A DNA stretch of 64,000 nt. Source: Eleusine coracana subsp. coracana. Taxonomy: Eukaryota > Streptophyta > Magnoliopsida > Poales > Poaceae. The stretch lies in the NCBI GenBank assembly GCA_032690845.1, contig CM064434.1, positions 9,984,108 through 10,048,107 on the forward strand, written 5' to 3'. How positions within the stretch are numbered: position 1 is the first letter of the stretch; every line of letters starts with the position of its first letter. Positions 24,348 to 35,901 of this stretch are shown here, piece by piece. The position numbers and the translations under genes were made by a program. The notes beneath the pieces were generated by a model. The model made no database searches. It had not been told where the DNA came from and was given only the letters and a program-made list of their open reading frames with translations.

Positions 24348-24857
24348 TGTAGGGGAACAGGTAGGCTACGATAGCATATAAAATTTCTACCGTTCAACCA
24401 GGAAACCTTGCAAGAGAGGATCATGGATCGTTACCACTAGACGCGCAGGCGGAGCGGAAGCGAATGTTGGAGCAGCTCGATCCAACGTAGTCGCGCGTCG
24501 GTGTAGAGGAAGTAGTCGATCACGTCAATCGTCTCCTTCTAGTCCAGCCGTCGGCACCGCAGCAGCAGCAGCGCCCCCTCGCGGTATCCACACGTACGGG
24601 GTTGGAGCACCGTGCGCGGCGTGCTAGCACCGGCAACACGGTTAGGGTTTTGTGGGCGAGTAAGAGGAGCACGGCGGCTAGGGTTAAGGACTGGTGGAAT
24701 CCCCTGCGCCCTAAGCCCCTCCTCCACTTAAATAGACCCTTCTAATGGGCCTCGACTAGTTGGCCCATTAGTGGACTAATTCCTCACACGGATCAATATC
24801 CGTATGACGCTCACATACGGATCAAATCCGTATTGTCTCTTGGGCATATCTCCAACA
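24348..24857 (-). repeat. 5' LTR of copia-1
   Basis: 510 bp, identical to 17630-18139 except at three transitions, two near its outer 3' end and one near the middle. Confidence 0.95.
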
Positions 24858-24862
24858 TCAAT

Positions 24863-26182
24863 TTTGTCTATCAATTTTGGTTATCTTGGTGTGCAGGCAA
24901 GTGGCAACAAGTAGGGACTAATTAGCTTATCATGTTCAACCGGTCAAGTAATAAGAGAGATTTTGTTTGAACTTGCACTTATACTGAAGAGAGATTTTTC
25001 CGGTTCTATGTGAAATATGATCGAAGCGGCACTTATATTGAAGTTCAGTTATAGGTGAAATACAATTCATAATTATCTTGGTAATTGAGAAAGTGGAGGT
25101 GATGACTCTGATGAGCTGCATCTTTAGGGCAATGAATCACATATTCATGCCATTTACCAAGAGGCAAACATTGAAGTAGTTGCAAATATTTATGATGTTA
25201 GAAACGGCTACTCTGTATTGTAGTGACACAAATGTTACTTCTTGTATAATTCTACAAGTATTCTATTGGAATAGTGATATTGGTATTTGCAATGCATGGT
25301 TGTAGTCTGCTGTCCCCTTGAAGCACACGAAGATTGGTGAAACGATGATGACAACAATATGTTCAAACTGATTCGAGGCTGTAGGAGGTGGCAAAGCTAG
25401 AGGCATAAACATAAGCATTGGACAATTATTGCTTAAGAAAGCACACATGCTGAGTTTATTTAAAAGATCTGGTTAACTTAACCATTTCATTCCGGTCATC
25501 TATAATGTTATATATGTGAAAAACTTAGTAACCATGTATGTTTTCATGGGACACTATCGAAGAGTAATTTTGCTATGTTTAGCAGGTGAAATCAAGAAAT
25601 GGATGGTGACCAGAGAGTAAATAGTGGGATAACGAATATGTGAAGTGAAGTGAAGCCAATGAGTGGAAAAAAAAAGCTGAATAAAGTTGCTGTTTGGAGC
25701 ACTTTGCACCTTAATTTCAATGGAAGTTGCTGAGAAGCTGCCCCAAATAGGACCAAAGTCTCGCTGTTTCCTAGGATGAATTGACCCCTAACATGCGACC
25801 ATTTGTTCAAATGTATCTTCTTATAGATGCATTCACGTGTACAATATGCCTCTATCAATGGGGCATGAAAATTTTAATAAATGGCATAGAGAGGACTTCG
25901 ATGTTTTTTATGGCACAGAGGGAGCCAGATCAATTTTCAGTGGCACTGATAGAATTCACTGTGTTTTCTATGACCAAGATCAACATGAAATAAATGGACA
26001 AATTTGGAGACGAGAATACCCAGCTCGATATCTTTGGCTTCAGGAACGGGAGATACGAGTTAGGACAAAGGATACTCTGGTGGCCTTGTTTGGTGCTTGC
26101 ATGCTATATACATGCCTCATGCCACGAGGTATCATGGATGCATCACCAAAAGGGTAATAGAAACATTGTTAATGGGCAACTT
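24863..26182 (+). other. stretch between copia-1 and the LINE, possibly a broken gene
   Basis: No recognised gene. An open frame at 25837-26157 and an overlapping one at 26097-26200 have no known similarity. The latter reads ...MGNLNDGGLG and, if the LINE is removed, would continue in the same frame into 32007-32310 (GLVARDVGLLECSLGYFGD...), so the LINE may have split an older gene or pseudogene. This depends on an unverified frame. Confidence 0.35.
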
Positions 26183-26527
26183 AAATGACGGAGGTTTGGG
26201 GGTCGTGGACGGATGGATCCGAAAATCACTTGGTGACTCTGAAGGCGATCATGTTTCGCCCTACCTAGACCCGATCTTCGGTGAGATCTAGGCTGCTACG
26301 CCTCTGGCTGCTCCGGTTCTGGTGTCCACGCCATGTCAACGAAGTCTACGCTCGTTGTTGTCTACTGCAATTTGTCGGTTAGCCGCTCCGGTGATGCCAA
26401 CCATCACTGATCCCAAGGATCTGGCGCCGCTTAGGTACTAGTGTTCTTGGGGGACCGCTTTGCGTGTGTGGTTTCATTTTCATACGATCTGCATCGCTCT
26501 GATCTTGCCTCTCCAGACCCGTTTGCT

Positions 26528-27660
26528 ATGGCGAACCCTGGAGGTGAAAACATGAATTGGAGTAGGAGCACCGAACCCGGAGGTGCCGACACCACAAACC
26601 CTAATGTTGCTGATCTCCATCAAAAGCTGCACCCGACGGATGAGGAAGGAGTTGTGGCTGATTTTTTAGTGATGATGATCTGGAAGGAGTTGAATCACCC
26701 ATTATATGGGTGCTGGTGGGGAAAGTGCTTACCCCATCGGTAATCCATGCCAACACGATCATATCGACGATGCAACCGACGTGGGGTAACCCTTACAGCC
26801 TTAAGCTACAATCGATTGGGGAGAAGCGAGATAATTTTTTCATGGCAGAATTTGGAGGGAAGATGGACATGGATTGCACCTTCAAAGGCTCGCCGTGGAT
26901 GGTAGGAAAGTATGCAGTCATACTGCAATCATTTGATGAATGCCTCAGTGTGTCTGAGATCAAATTTGAACACATGGAAATTTGGGCTATGATTAACAAT
27001 CTGCCACTGGGGTGGATGAACAAGAGCAGAGGGAGTCAGACAATGATTTGCTTGGTGAGGTAGTGGAGATGGATGTTGACTCAGATGGCAAGGCTAGTGG
27101 AGCTTTTTTGCGAGTGAGAATTGCCATTGAGATCAACAAACCTTTGAAGCGAGGAGTAACGCTTTGAATGGAGCAGAATGGGGTCCCTAGATGGTTTCAT
27201 GCATAGCATGAAAATCTTCCTTTTTTCTACTTCGCATGTGGCCTGATGGGGCACTCGGAGATTGAATGTGGGTCTCCAACTCCAAGGAATGATGAAGGAA
27301 AGCTCCCATATGATCGACCTTTACGGGCCCTAAATGAGAGGCATCGCAAGATGCAATCTTTTGCTAATGCAACATCAGAGTCTTTTGGGAGCGGGGCTTC
27401 TTCGGGGCCCCGTTCATCGAAAAGCTTAGCTGGGAGAGAGGATGGGAACCGTTTGAAAGGCCTTTCGAGCATGAAGAAGACGCAAGAACATGCAACACAA
27501 TGTGCTAGCACTAGACAAGAGGAGGAGGTTCTGTCACCTCTAAAGAAATAGGCCTCCACCAAGGGGAAAGCGACAACCGACACTGCTAGTAGTGCCAAAC
27601 AATTGTTCATGGATGAGGACACAGGTGAACGCTAGGCAACTAGGAAGTGGAAATTAAAAG
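26528..27660 (+). pseudogene. LINE ORF1, DUF4283 nucleic-acid-binding protein (broken)
   Basis: The likely start is ATG 26528 (MANPGGENMNWSRS). After a frameshift near 26710 the frame carries a DUF4283 region (GKYAVILQSFDECLSVSEIK; WAMINNLPLGWMN). A zinc knuckle follows at about 27225-27275 (FACGLMGHSEIEC), in which the first cysteine is replaced by Tyr. In plant L1 elements this product binds the element RNA. A stop at 27061-27063 and others break the frame. Confidence 0.75.
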
Positions 27661-27849
27661 GTTTGGGGTCCCAGTCTTCCCGCACCCTGGGCCTGAATCT
27701 TCCAGTCTCTGATTCACCTGCAATTGTGCTAGTGGGGTTGGTCAACTCTTGGTTTGACCAATTTGTAGGTGAGGAGGAACTCAGCAAGAAACAAAAGGTG
27801 TCTGGTCAAGGTACTCAAAATGCAAGATCGGTGGCGGCTACGGGAGGCA

Positions 27850-30800
27850 GTCCTCGTCGGGCACAATGAGTCTATTAAGTGTGAACTTCTGAGGCTGTGG
27901 GCAGCCCGAGGAAGTTTAGGAGCTCCACCACTTGGTGGAGAGTTTAAAGCCCATGATGGTCTTCTTGATGGAGACTAAATTGGACAAGGATTAAGCAATG
28001 GCCCTGAAGCATGATCTGGGTTTTGCTAATGGCATAGCAATGGGCACCGAAGGGTAGAGCGGTGGGGTGGCCTTGTTCTGGAGGGTAGATGTAGCTATTA
28101 GTCTCTAGAATAAATCACAGACTCATATTGATGTGGTGGTCTTGTGTGACTCAATAAGCACGAGCCAGTGGGGGTTTACGGGTTTCTATGGACACCCACA
28201 TCAGGAGATGAGGAAGAATAGCTGGTATCTATTGGAGTTCTTGCGTGCACAACTTGACTTGCCATGGTTGTGTGTGGGGGACTTTAACAAGGTACTAGAT
28301 GCTTTTGAACAGATTGGAGGGAATGAACATGAGGAGTGGCAGATGACAGGGTTCAGAGATGTGGTAGCTAAGTGCAGATTCACGGACCTGGGCTTCAATG
28401 GTCCGCCTTATACTTGGGACAATAGACAAGGGGGGTGTCAGGAACATCAAGGTACGGTTAGACCAAGCCTTAGGGGATGAAAGGTTTATAGACTTGCTAG
28501 GAGCCTCATCTGTGTAACATATCAAACTCACTGAGTCTGACCACTGTGCGCTAAACGTGAAGATGAAAGCTTGGGAAGAGGTTACTAGTACAAGGAACAG
28601 AGTGGGAAAGCCATTTTGTTATGAGAACATGTGGCAACAAAATAGTGGCTACATGGAGTTTGTGCACTAGTCTTGGGATCTAGGCCAAGGGGGATGTAAC
28701 CTGAGGTTTCTGGCAAAATCTTTCTATGATTTGCAGGGGTTGCTAGCCTCATGGGATCGTGACATCTTTGGATGGGTGAAGAAATAGTTGGAGAAACTCT
28801 AGTATGATCTTGGGACTAAATGTGGCGACGCTTTCTATAGAGGACCAACACACCTGGAGAAAGCTCTCATGGGACAACTAGTCGAGATTTTGGCGAGAGA
28901 GGAAACAATGGAGAAGCAACAATCTTGGGTCGAATGCCTCCAGACGGGGGATAGAAATACAAAGTATTTCCAATCGAAAGCTTGTGTTAGGGATCGAACC
29001 AATAGAATCAGGGCTCTCTGGAGAGCTGACAGCTCTGTAGAAAATGAACAGAAGGGTCTGGAGAAAATGGTGACAGAGTTCTATAAAGAGCTCTTCAGGC
29101 CACTAGAAAATCTTCAACCGGAACTAGTGTGCGGGCCTGTGCCAATGAAGATCTCTAACCAAATGAATGAGATGCTGGACTGACTTTACACAGTGGAGGA
29201 AGTGGAGAATGCCTTGTCCTGGATGAAGCCAAACAAGTCCCCGGGGATTGACGGTTTCACTGCAAGGTTCTTTCAAAAGCATTCGCTACTCTTAAAGGAT
29301 AGTGTAATAGAGGCAATTTTAGGATTCCTAAATGGTGGAGAGATGTCAGAAGCAATTAATGCCACTCTTCTGGTCCTCCCAAAGGTGGCCAACTCACAAG
29401 AACTCACGCACTTCATGCCAATCTCATTGTGCAATGTTTTGTACAAACTATGCTCCAAGACGATGGCGAACAAGCTAAGATTGGTGCTTGATGATATAAT
29501 TTCTGGAGAACAGAGCGCATTTGTCCCTGGCAGACTCATAACTGACAATGTACTCGTAGCCTATGAGTGCATACATTACTTGGGACACAAGAAAGGGAAG
29601 TCAGGTGCATGTGCGGTCAAGCTGGACATGGCCAAAGCCTATGATAGAGTGGAACGGGAGTATCTTCAGAACATTATGCATGCATTGGGTTTCTCAGAAC
29701 GATGGATCATGTTGGTAATAAAGTGTGTGACCTTAGTATCCTTCTCAGTGCCGATTAATGGAGTGCCCTCGAAAATCTTCAAACCATCTCGGGGAATACA
29801 ACAAGGTGATCCTATCTCGCCTTATTTGTTCCTTATTTGTGCTGAAGGCCTTGTTCAATAGGATTGGCCCCTAATTTATCTCAAGAGGGATCAGGGTGGG
29901 AGTTCATGCACCATGGATCTCTCATTTACTCTTGGTAGATGACTATTTGGTTTTCACTCAAGCGACCCGGCGTGGAGCAGATAGGATTTCTAATATCCAA
30001 GAAACTTACCGGTTGGGGTCGAGGCAGATGGTGAACAAAGGAAAATTGACTGTATTTTTAGCGGCAATTGCTTCAATGGTGTGAGACACGATGTCCATGA
30101 AGGTCTTCAAATCCTGACGGAGGCTTTAGGAGAGAGATATCTAGGCCTTCCCACTTCAGATGGTACCTTCTCCTATGTCCCAAATAGAGTCTATTCCTTT
30201 GTCTGTGGCTGGGAAGAAAATGATCTAAGCTATGCAGCGAGGGAGGTCTTGAACAAAGCAAATGCACATGTGGTTCCTACGTACCCCATGAGTTGCTTTA
30301 AGCTGCTAGTAGATGTATGCAAGAAGATTCCCACCTATATCTCAAACTGTTGGTGGGGAATCCCCATTGGTAACCATAAGATCCACTGGCAGAAGTGGAC
30401 TAGCCTCACTTGGCCCAAAGGACAAGGGGGCATGGGGTTTAGGGAGCTACCCTTGTTCAACCAAGTGATGTTGGGAAAACAAGGATGATGACTCATTACG
30501 AGACTAGACTCGCTCTGTGCTAGAGTACTCAAGGGGAAATATTACCCTCATGGAGATTTTCCCACCGCCACTAAGAAAAAGAAGAGCTTTGAAGCCTAGA
30601 GAGCAATCCTATATGGTCAAGAGGTTTTGAGAAAAGGAGTGATTAAGCGAGTTGGTCCAGGTACCAGCATCAATATATGGGAGGATAACTGGATTCAAGG
30701 TATAAGCTTGCTGAAGCCTCAGGTGAGATTAGATGAGGCAATAGTAATGACCGTAGATCAATTGTTTTATGAAGGGACTATGGTGTGGAACGAGCCACTA

Positions 30801-31900
30801 GTCATGGATTCTTTTATCACAATAGATGCGGATGAAATCTTAAAGCTGAATGTAGGAAGTAGCAGTGAGGAGGATCTGCTGGCTTGGGCCTATGAGAAAC
30901 ATGGGCACTACTCTGTGCGCTCGGTGTACAGATTGCTCAAAGAGGAACATGATAGTAGAGCATAGGGGAACACGGCCGGATCGTCAATCGAAGCCCACTG
31001 GTGGCGAGTGTTGTGGAAAATGAAGATCCCACCTAAGTTCATGATCTTTTGGTGGAGGGTCCTTAACAATTTCATGCCGTCAAAATCTGAGTTGACAAGG
31101 ATGCACATAGCATAAGAGGCGCCTTGCCCTTCTTGTGGATCTCCAGATGAAGCAGTTTTTTATGTGGCTATTGAATGCGAATTGCTAGGCAATTCTGGAT
31201 GGCTGTTAAGGAGATAACAGGGAAAAATTACCCCAACTTCACCTAGTCACATGGGCCAATAATCTGTTGGAAGGAAGAATGTGTTCAATGGAGGATATAG
31301 GCTTCTACGTATGTGGAGTTTGGTCCTTATGGATGGGGTGCAATGCTCGGAACCATGGAGGGAAAAGCTGGTCAGTGAATGCAGCAGCAAGACATGTCGC
31401 AAAAATGATGGAGGACTTGCTTTGCTCCTAGGTGGATATAGAACGTAGCCAACGGATACGGAAGAAGAACTGGAGGCCTCCTGATGAGGATTGGTTGAAA
31501 GTGAGTTGTGATGGTTCTTTTGATGCCAACGCTCATACAAGAGGGACAAGCACGGTAATCTGCAATCATAGAGGAAGGGTGAAAGTGGTGTAGGAGAGAT
31601 GGTATTGCTATGTTGCTGATCCTTTGACGGTTGACGCGCTGGCAGTGAGGGATGGCCTTCATCTAGCACACACATCTAGCTTTCACAAACTGGTGGTAGA
31701 AACTGATAACCTCATGTTTGTGACTTCGCTAAAGAACAACTTGGTGGATCGTTCGACTATCTCTGGTCTATGTTGTGAGATAAAGGAGCTTAGTTCGCAC
31801 TTCTCTGCTTTTGATGTTGTTTTGTTAGAAGTGAGGCAAACGAGGCAGCACATGTGTGTGCAAACTTTGCCTCTAGTAGTATTCCCTTCTGTTATTGGAC
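27850..31900 (+). pseudogene. LINE ORF2, endonuclease-RT-RNase H (broken)
   Basis: Fragments in order: an AP-type endonuclease (FLMETKLDKD; GFTGFYGHP; WLCVGDFNKVLDAFEQIGGN, about 27950-28450); RT from about 28870 (MKPNKSPGIDGFTARFFQK; QSAFVPGRLITDNVLVAYE; KLDMAKAYDRVE; RGIQQGDPISPYLF, to 29861); the catalytic segment LLLVDDYLVF near 29925-29955, where L1 elements usually have FADD; a zf-RVT region at about 30990-31190 (KMKIPPKFMIFWWRVLNN); and an RNase H-like region at about 31460-31760 (VSCDGSFDAN; VVETDNL). Several stops and shifts, for example at 29181-29183 and around 29860 and 30080, rule out a functional product. The type of RNase H domain (plant L1 elements often have it) is inferred from position. 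Confidence 0.82.
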
Positions 31901-32006
31901 CTTAGCTCTCCCGCCTGATCTAGAGGAGACTGTGGTCAAAGACTGTAATACTGCTTATCATGAATGAAAGCTCCTGACTTGCCCTAAAAAATGATGGAGG
32001 TTTGGG

Positions 32007-33675
32007 TGGCCTTGTTGCAAGGGATGTTGGGCTTTTGGAATGCTCGCTTGGTTATTTTGGGGACATAAAGGTGTGGAGGCTGATTAGGGATGCAGTTCAC
32101 TCAATTTGTGGGTCGTGGGCTGACCAAACAACTATCTCAAATAAACTAGAAAATCTCCTCACCTTCACAAATCAATTATGCAAATGTATGAAGCTGTTGG
32201 TCACCACCGCCTCCCCTCCCCCTCCCGTCAGCCACCACTGCCTCCCATCCCCTTCCTATCGACCACCGCCGCCTCCCATCCCCCTCCTGTTGACCAAACA
32301 ACATGAATGATTGTGATGATTACACTGGTTGTTGTACTTCAATTAAATTAGCACAATACCCGTGTGTTGCTACGGGCATTAAGAATATTACAATATTGTG
32401 TCCATATCAACCAAAAATTTAATTTTCACTCAAACTATAAATATCTTACATGTATATTTTTTCATATGAATATTCACAGTAAATTAGAAATATGGTAAGG
32501 ATGTTTAGACATTTTACTACATATTTTTTATATAGAAGATATAATCTATATAACCTTCCTAATTATGGGATATTACAAGTCTATCATCAATTATCAATTA
32601 TGTGTAATACAAAAAACATTTGCTTCTGATCTTGTTTGCAATAGAAATTAGTGAAAGCATTCAATCAAAGAAGTTGATTATAGCTTCAAAATTGTTAAGA
32701 ACAATGGACATTTAAAGGCACAATGAAAATTTACCCACTCAACTATATAAACTCCAATGATCACAAGGCCTTTGAACCTCAAAGGGTTCTCTTCCAGTAA
32801 TAATTTCTAACAGAAAGCAAGTGTCCTCAAAAGAGACTTTTCATAATGGTTGAGTCAAGTAGTATCTAAAAGAGGAAGAAAAAACATCATGGCTGAGCAT
32901 GTCCTCAAAAGAATTTTGATAAATGATGATTTGGATTGTCAATAGACATTTCATATTGTCGAACTGGCATATAATATAAGGATAAACTGTGAAATGGTGG
33001 TTGCATTTTCAAAGAATTTTGTTGCACTCGACAATATTTATAGATTATTGAAGAAATACATATCCAAACTACATATAGATGCATCAACTTTTCTCTACAT
33101 TAAATGCATTTGTTAATTGAATTTTGCACGATCTGCTAGGTTGCAATAATGTTTAGGTTAGTGCACCAATTATGTATCCAGGTAAACATTGTGTATTTAT
33201 ATCCAGTTGGTGGAAAATTTGTTGTTAATACATCATGGTCCAAAAATTCTACATTCAGGTCACTGAAAATATTTAGAATTATATAAACTTTCTCGAATTT
33301 CTTTTCTGAACAATATGTTTTTTATCTATATAAAGCCTGTTTCACTTACATTGTTTTGTTCTTCATACATTGTTGACAAAAAGTGAAAGCGATATTAAAA
33401 CTTACTCAGGGTCTAAATATCCAACAGGTCCTCTCACTTCCATTGATGCATTATTGTCAAAGGTGCTAGATGAATACAAAATATGCATGACAAGTAAAAT
33501 AAAATCCAAAGCATAAAAAAAAAAGAATAGTGCTGAAAGCTCTTTTCATACCTTTTCTTACTTCTGTGTATCTAATGGGAACGACACGGCAGGATGAACC
33601 AGGCCCCTCTCCAGCTTGGTAAACCATATATGCAGCAGTGTATCAGGAGAAGAGACACCACGGTCAGGTTACCTC
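32007..33675. other. AT-rich stretch between LINE and copia-2
   Basis: 32007-32310 may continue the frame split by the LINE and ends in a Pro/Ser-rich simple-sequence segment. From 32340 on it is AT-rich with no gene seen. At 32359-32376 there is a small hairpin, CCCGT-(8 nt)-ACGGG, of a kind often seen near grass repeat ends, but no element could be delimited. Confidence 0.4.
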
Positions 33676-33844
33676 TGTGAGAAGAGAAGAGTTGGAGAAT
33701 TCCATGGCGGGATTTCATTGATGCACTATGGCATATAAATAGAGTTACAACAGTTGACCTAACTTGAGATACAAGTAAGAGTACGTATATCTAAGGAAGG
33801 CTATATCTCTAGGATATACATACAAATATTTACATAGTCTAACA
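33676..33844 (-). repeat. 3' LTR of copia-2
   Basis: 169 bp, TG...CA, followed at 33845-33852 by the polypurine tract (GAGGGGGC on the element strand). Confidence 0.92.
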
Positions 33845-34147
33845 GCCCCCTCAGTGTCAACCGGGAGAACTTGGACGGATGTTGAGACTGGACTGAAAAT
33901 CTTGAAAAACAGAAGTCGGCAGTCCCTTTATAAAAATGTCAGCATACTGAAGAGTTCTGGGAACATGAAGAACACGGACAGCGCCAAGAGCTACACGCTC
34001 GCGAACAAAATGCAGATCGATCTCCATGTGTGTGGCGCGCTGGTGATGAACCGGGTTGGTGGAGAGATAAACGGAACTGATATTGTCACAATAGACAATG
34101 GTAGCTCTTGTTGGAGGTCGACGAAGCTCACCAAGTAGTTGTCGGAG

Positions 34148-34740
34148 CTAACATGCTTTAGCAACAACATTAGCAACACCACAATATTCCGCCTCGGCAC
34201 TAGAATGGGAGACAGTGTATTGATGCTTGGAAGACCATGCAACAAGATTATCACCAAGGAAAACATAGTAGCCTGATGTGGAGCGACGGGTATCAGGGCA
34301 GCCAGCCCAATCTTCATCAGAATAGGCCACCATGTCATGGGAAGAGCTGCGGCATAACTGAAGGCCAAAATCCAAAGTCCCCTTGATGTAGCGAAGAATT
34401 CTCTTGACAAGAGTAAAATGTGACTCGCGAGGATCGTGCATATGCAAGCATACCTGCTGAACCACATGAGCAATGTCCGGATGCATAAGCGTGAGATATT
34501 GAAGGGCGCCAACCAAGCTGCGGTATAGAGTCGGGTCAGCAACTGGGCTTCCATCATTGGCCGATAACTTGGAGCAGACTTCAATAGGAGTGGAGCAGGT
34601 CTTGCACTTGGACATCTTTGCATGGTCAAGAATTTCAGCTGTGTACTGGCCTTGGGAAAGAAACAGACCGAAGCTGCTGCGGTGTGCCACGACACCAAGA
34701 AAGTAGTGCAAGGGACAAATATCGGTCATGGCAAACTCTT
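34148..34740 (-). pseudogene. copia-2 RT C-terminal part and RNase H
   Basis: Open for 193 codons. The RT C-terminus (PLHYFLGVVAHRSSFGLFLS; YRSLVGALQYLTLMHPDIA) leads into copia RNase H (VAYSDEDWAGCPDTRRSTSG; SHSSAEAEYCGVANVVAKAC). It is the only copy of this part of the element. It continues from the duplicated RT segment to its right after a frameshift near the YVDD motif. Confidence 0.85.
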
Positions 34741-35366
34741 GGCATAGGGAGGAGATGATCCAACTCAGAATAAGCGTGGAGGAGGCGGTAAAACTATGTC
34801 ATCTACATATAGCAGAAGGTATGCCACATCATTACGGTGAGTGTAGATGAAGAGGGAGGTGTCACACTTGGACGCAACAAAGCCAATTGACTGAATAAAA
34901 TTCTGAAATCTGTTGTATCATGCCCAAGGAGCATCCTTAGTCCATAGAGAACTTTGTTGAGGCAGCAAACATGATGAGGGTGCCTAGGATCAACAAAACC
35001 TGGTGGCTGCTGACGGTAAACAGTTTCCTAGAGCGTGCCATGTAGGAAGGCATTTTTGACATCCATTTGATGAACTGGCCACACATTGGACACGACCAAC
35101 GAGAGAACAGTGTGAATCATGGCTGGCTTCACAATGGGACTGAAAGTTTCAACGAAATCGACACCGGGTTGTTGTGAGAAGCCACGGACCACCCATTGTG
35201 CCTTGTATCATGAGAGGGTACCATCAGCATGCAGCTTGTGCTTGGAAATCCACTTTCCAGAAACAAGAGTTGAACTCATCGATCATAGTTGCCTTCCAAC
35301 AATTCGGGTCCGCAAGGGTGCCTCTGTAAGTCTTAGGAATAGGACTTATCGGGTAGACAGCAGGGG
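34740..35366 (-). pseudogene. copia-2 RT segment, left copy of a duplicated block
   Basis: 627 bp matching 50080-50760 with a few percent substitutions and a 54-bp deletion near 35266. It includes the RT motif LLYVDDIVL on the minus strand (around 34790). It ends exactly at the first base of the gypsy LTR, so the gypsy element inserted here. Confidence 0.85.
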
Positions 35367-35849
35367 TGTGGGATACTTGCTTTACAGGTATCCTCATACA
35401 AGGCTAAAGTCGGTGGCCGATCGGGTACTTCATCAACAAGGAAGCCGACCGACTCGGCTTGAAGTGCAAGATAAGAAAGATTAGACTTGCCATATGGAAC
35501 TATTGTAGAGTACGACTAGGACTCTGCTTGTACCCCCCTGCCGACCGGATATATAAGGCGGCAGGGTACCCCCCATGAGGAGGGGTCGAGAGATAGTTGG
35601 AGGCAATCTAGGCTTAACATCTCATGACAATCAATACAATACAGAACACAGGACGTAGGTTTTTTACTCTCATTGAGAGGGCCCGAACCTGTATAATTTG
35701 ACGTCTTGTGTAACCATCGTAGTTCTTGGTCTCGACGTAGCCCTATATATTTACTGCCGGTCTTAAGCATTTTGACGTCTTGTGTAACCATCGTAGTTCT
35801 TGGTCTCGACGTAGCCCTATATATTTACTGCCGGTCTTAAGCATCGACA
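35367..35849 (+). repeat. 5' LTR of Tat copy 1
   Basis: 483 bp, TGTGGGATAC...CATCGACA, with a TATA box (GGATATATAAGGCGG, about 35548-35562). A 74-bp segment is tandemly doubled (35697-35770 and 35771-35844); the second LTR has it once. Confidence 0.92.
35697..35844 (+). repeat. 74-bp tandem duplication inside the LTR
   Basis: Two identical-looking units starting TTTGACGTCTTGTGTAACC, 74 bp apart. This accounts for the whole length difference between the two LTRs (483 versus 409 bp). Confidence 0.9.
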
Positions 35850-35850
35850 G

Positions 35851-35870
35851 TTGGCGCGCCAGGTAGGGGA
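35851..35870 (+). promoter_or_regulatory. primer-binding site, Tat copy 1
   Basis: TTGGCGCGCCAGGTAGGGGA directly after the LTR, repeated with one change at 45364-45383. The cognate tRNA (possibly tRNA-Arg) was not verified. Confidence 0.7.
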
Positions 35871-35901
35871 CAAGGCTCGCCGGGATTCTTTGTCGACTAC
35901 G

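Larger units (their letters stand above)
17630..24857 (-). mobile_element. complete Ty1-copia element (copia-1)
   Basis: 7,228 bp, flanked by the 5-bp duplication TCAAT (17625-17629 and 24858-24862). The two 510-bp LTRs differ at only three positions, all transitions, so insertion was recent. The element reads right to left: LTR, primer-binding site, 1.3-kb leader, one gag-pol frame, polypurine tract, LTR. Gene order (integrase before RT and RNase H) is Ty1-copia. The LTR start TGTTGGAGATATGCCC and the protein motifs recall the Angela/BARE or Tork groups; the lineage is not certain. Confidence 0.95.
26201..31988 (+). mobile_element. L1-type LINE, full-length but decayed
   Basis: Bounded by an 18-bp target duplication, AAATGACGGAGGTTTGGG at 26183-26200 and the same with one transition at 31989-32006, and ending in a short A run. 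Order is ORF1 (DUF4283 and a zinc knuckle), then an endonuclease, RT, zf-RVT and RNase H region, as in plant L1 elements. Many stops and frameshifts break both ORFs. Confidence 0.9.
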
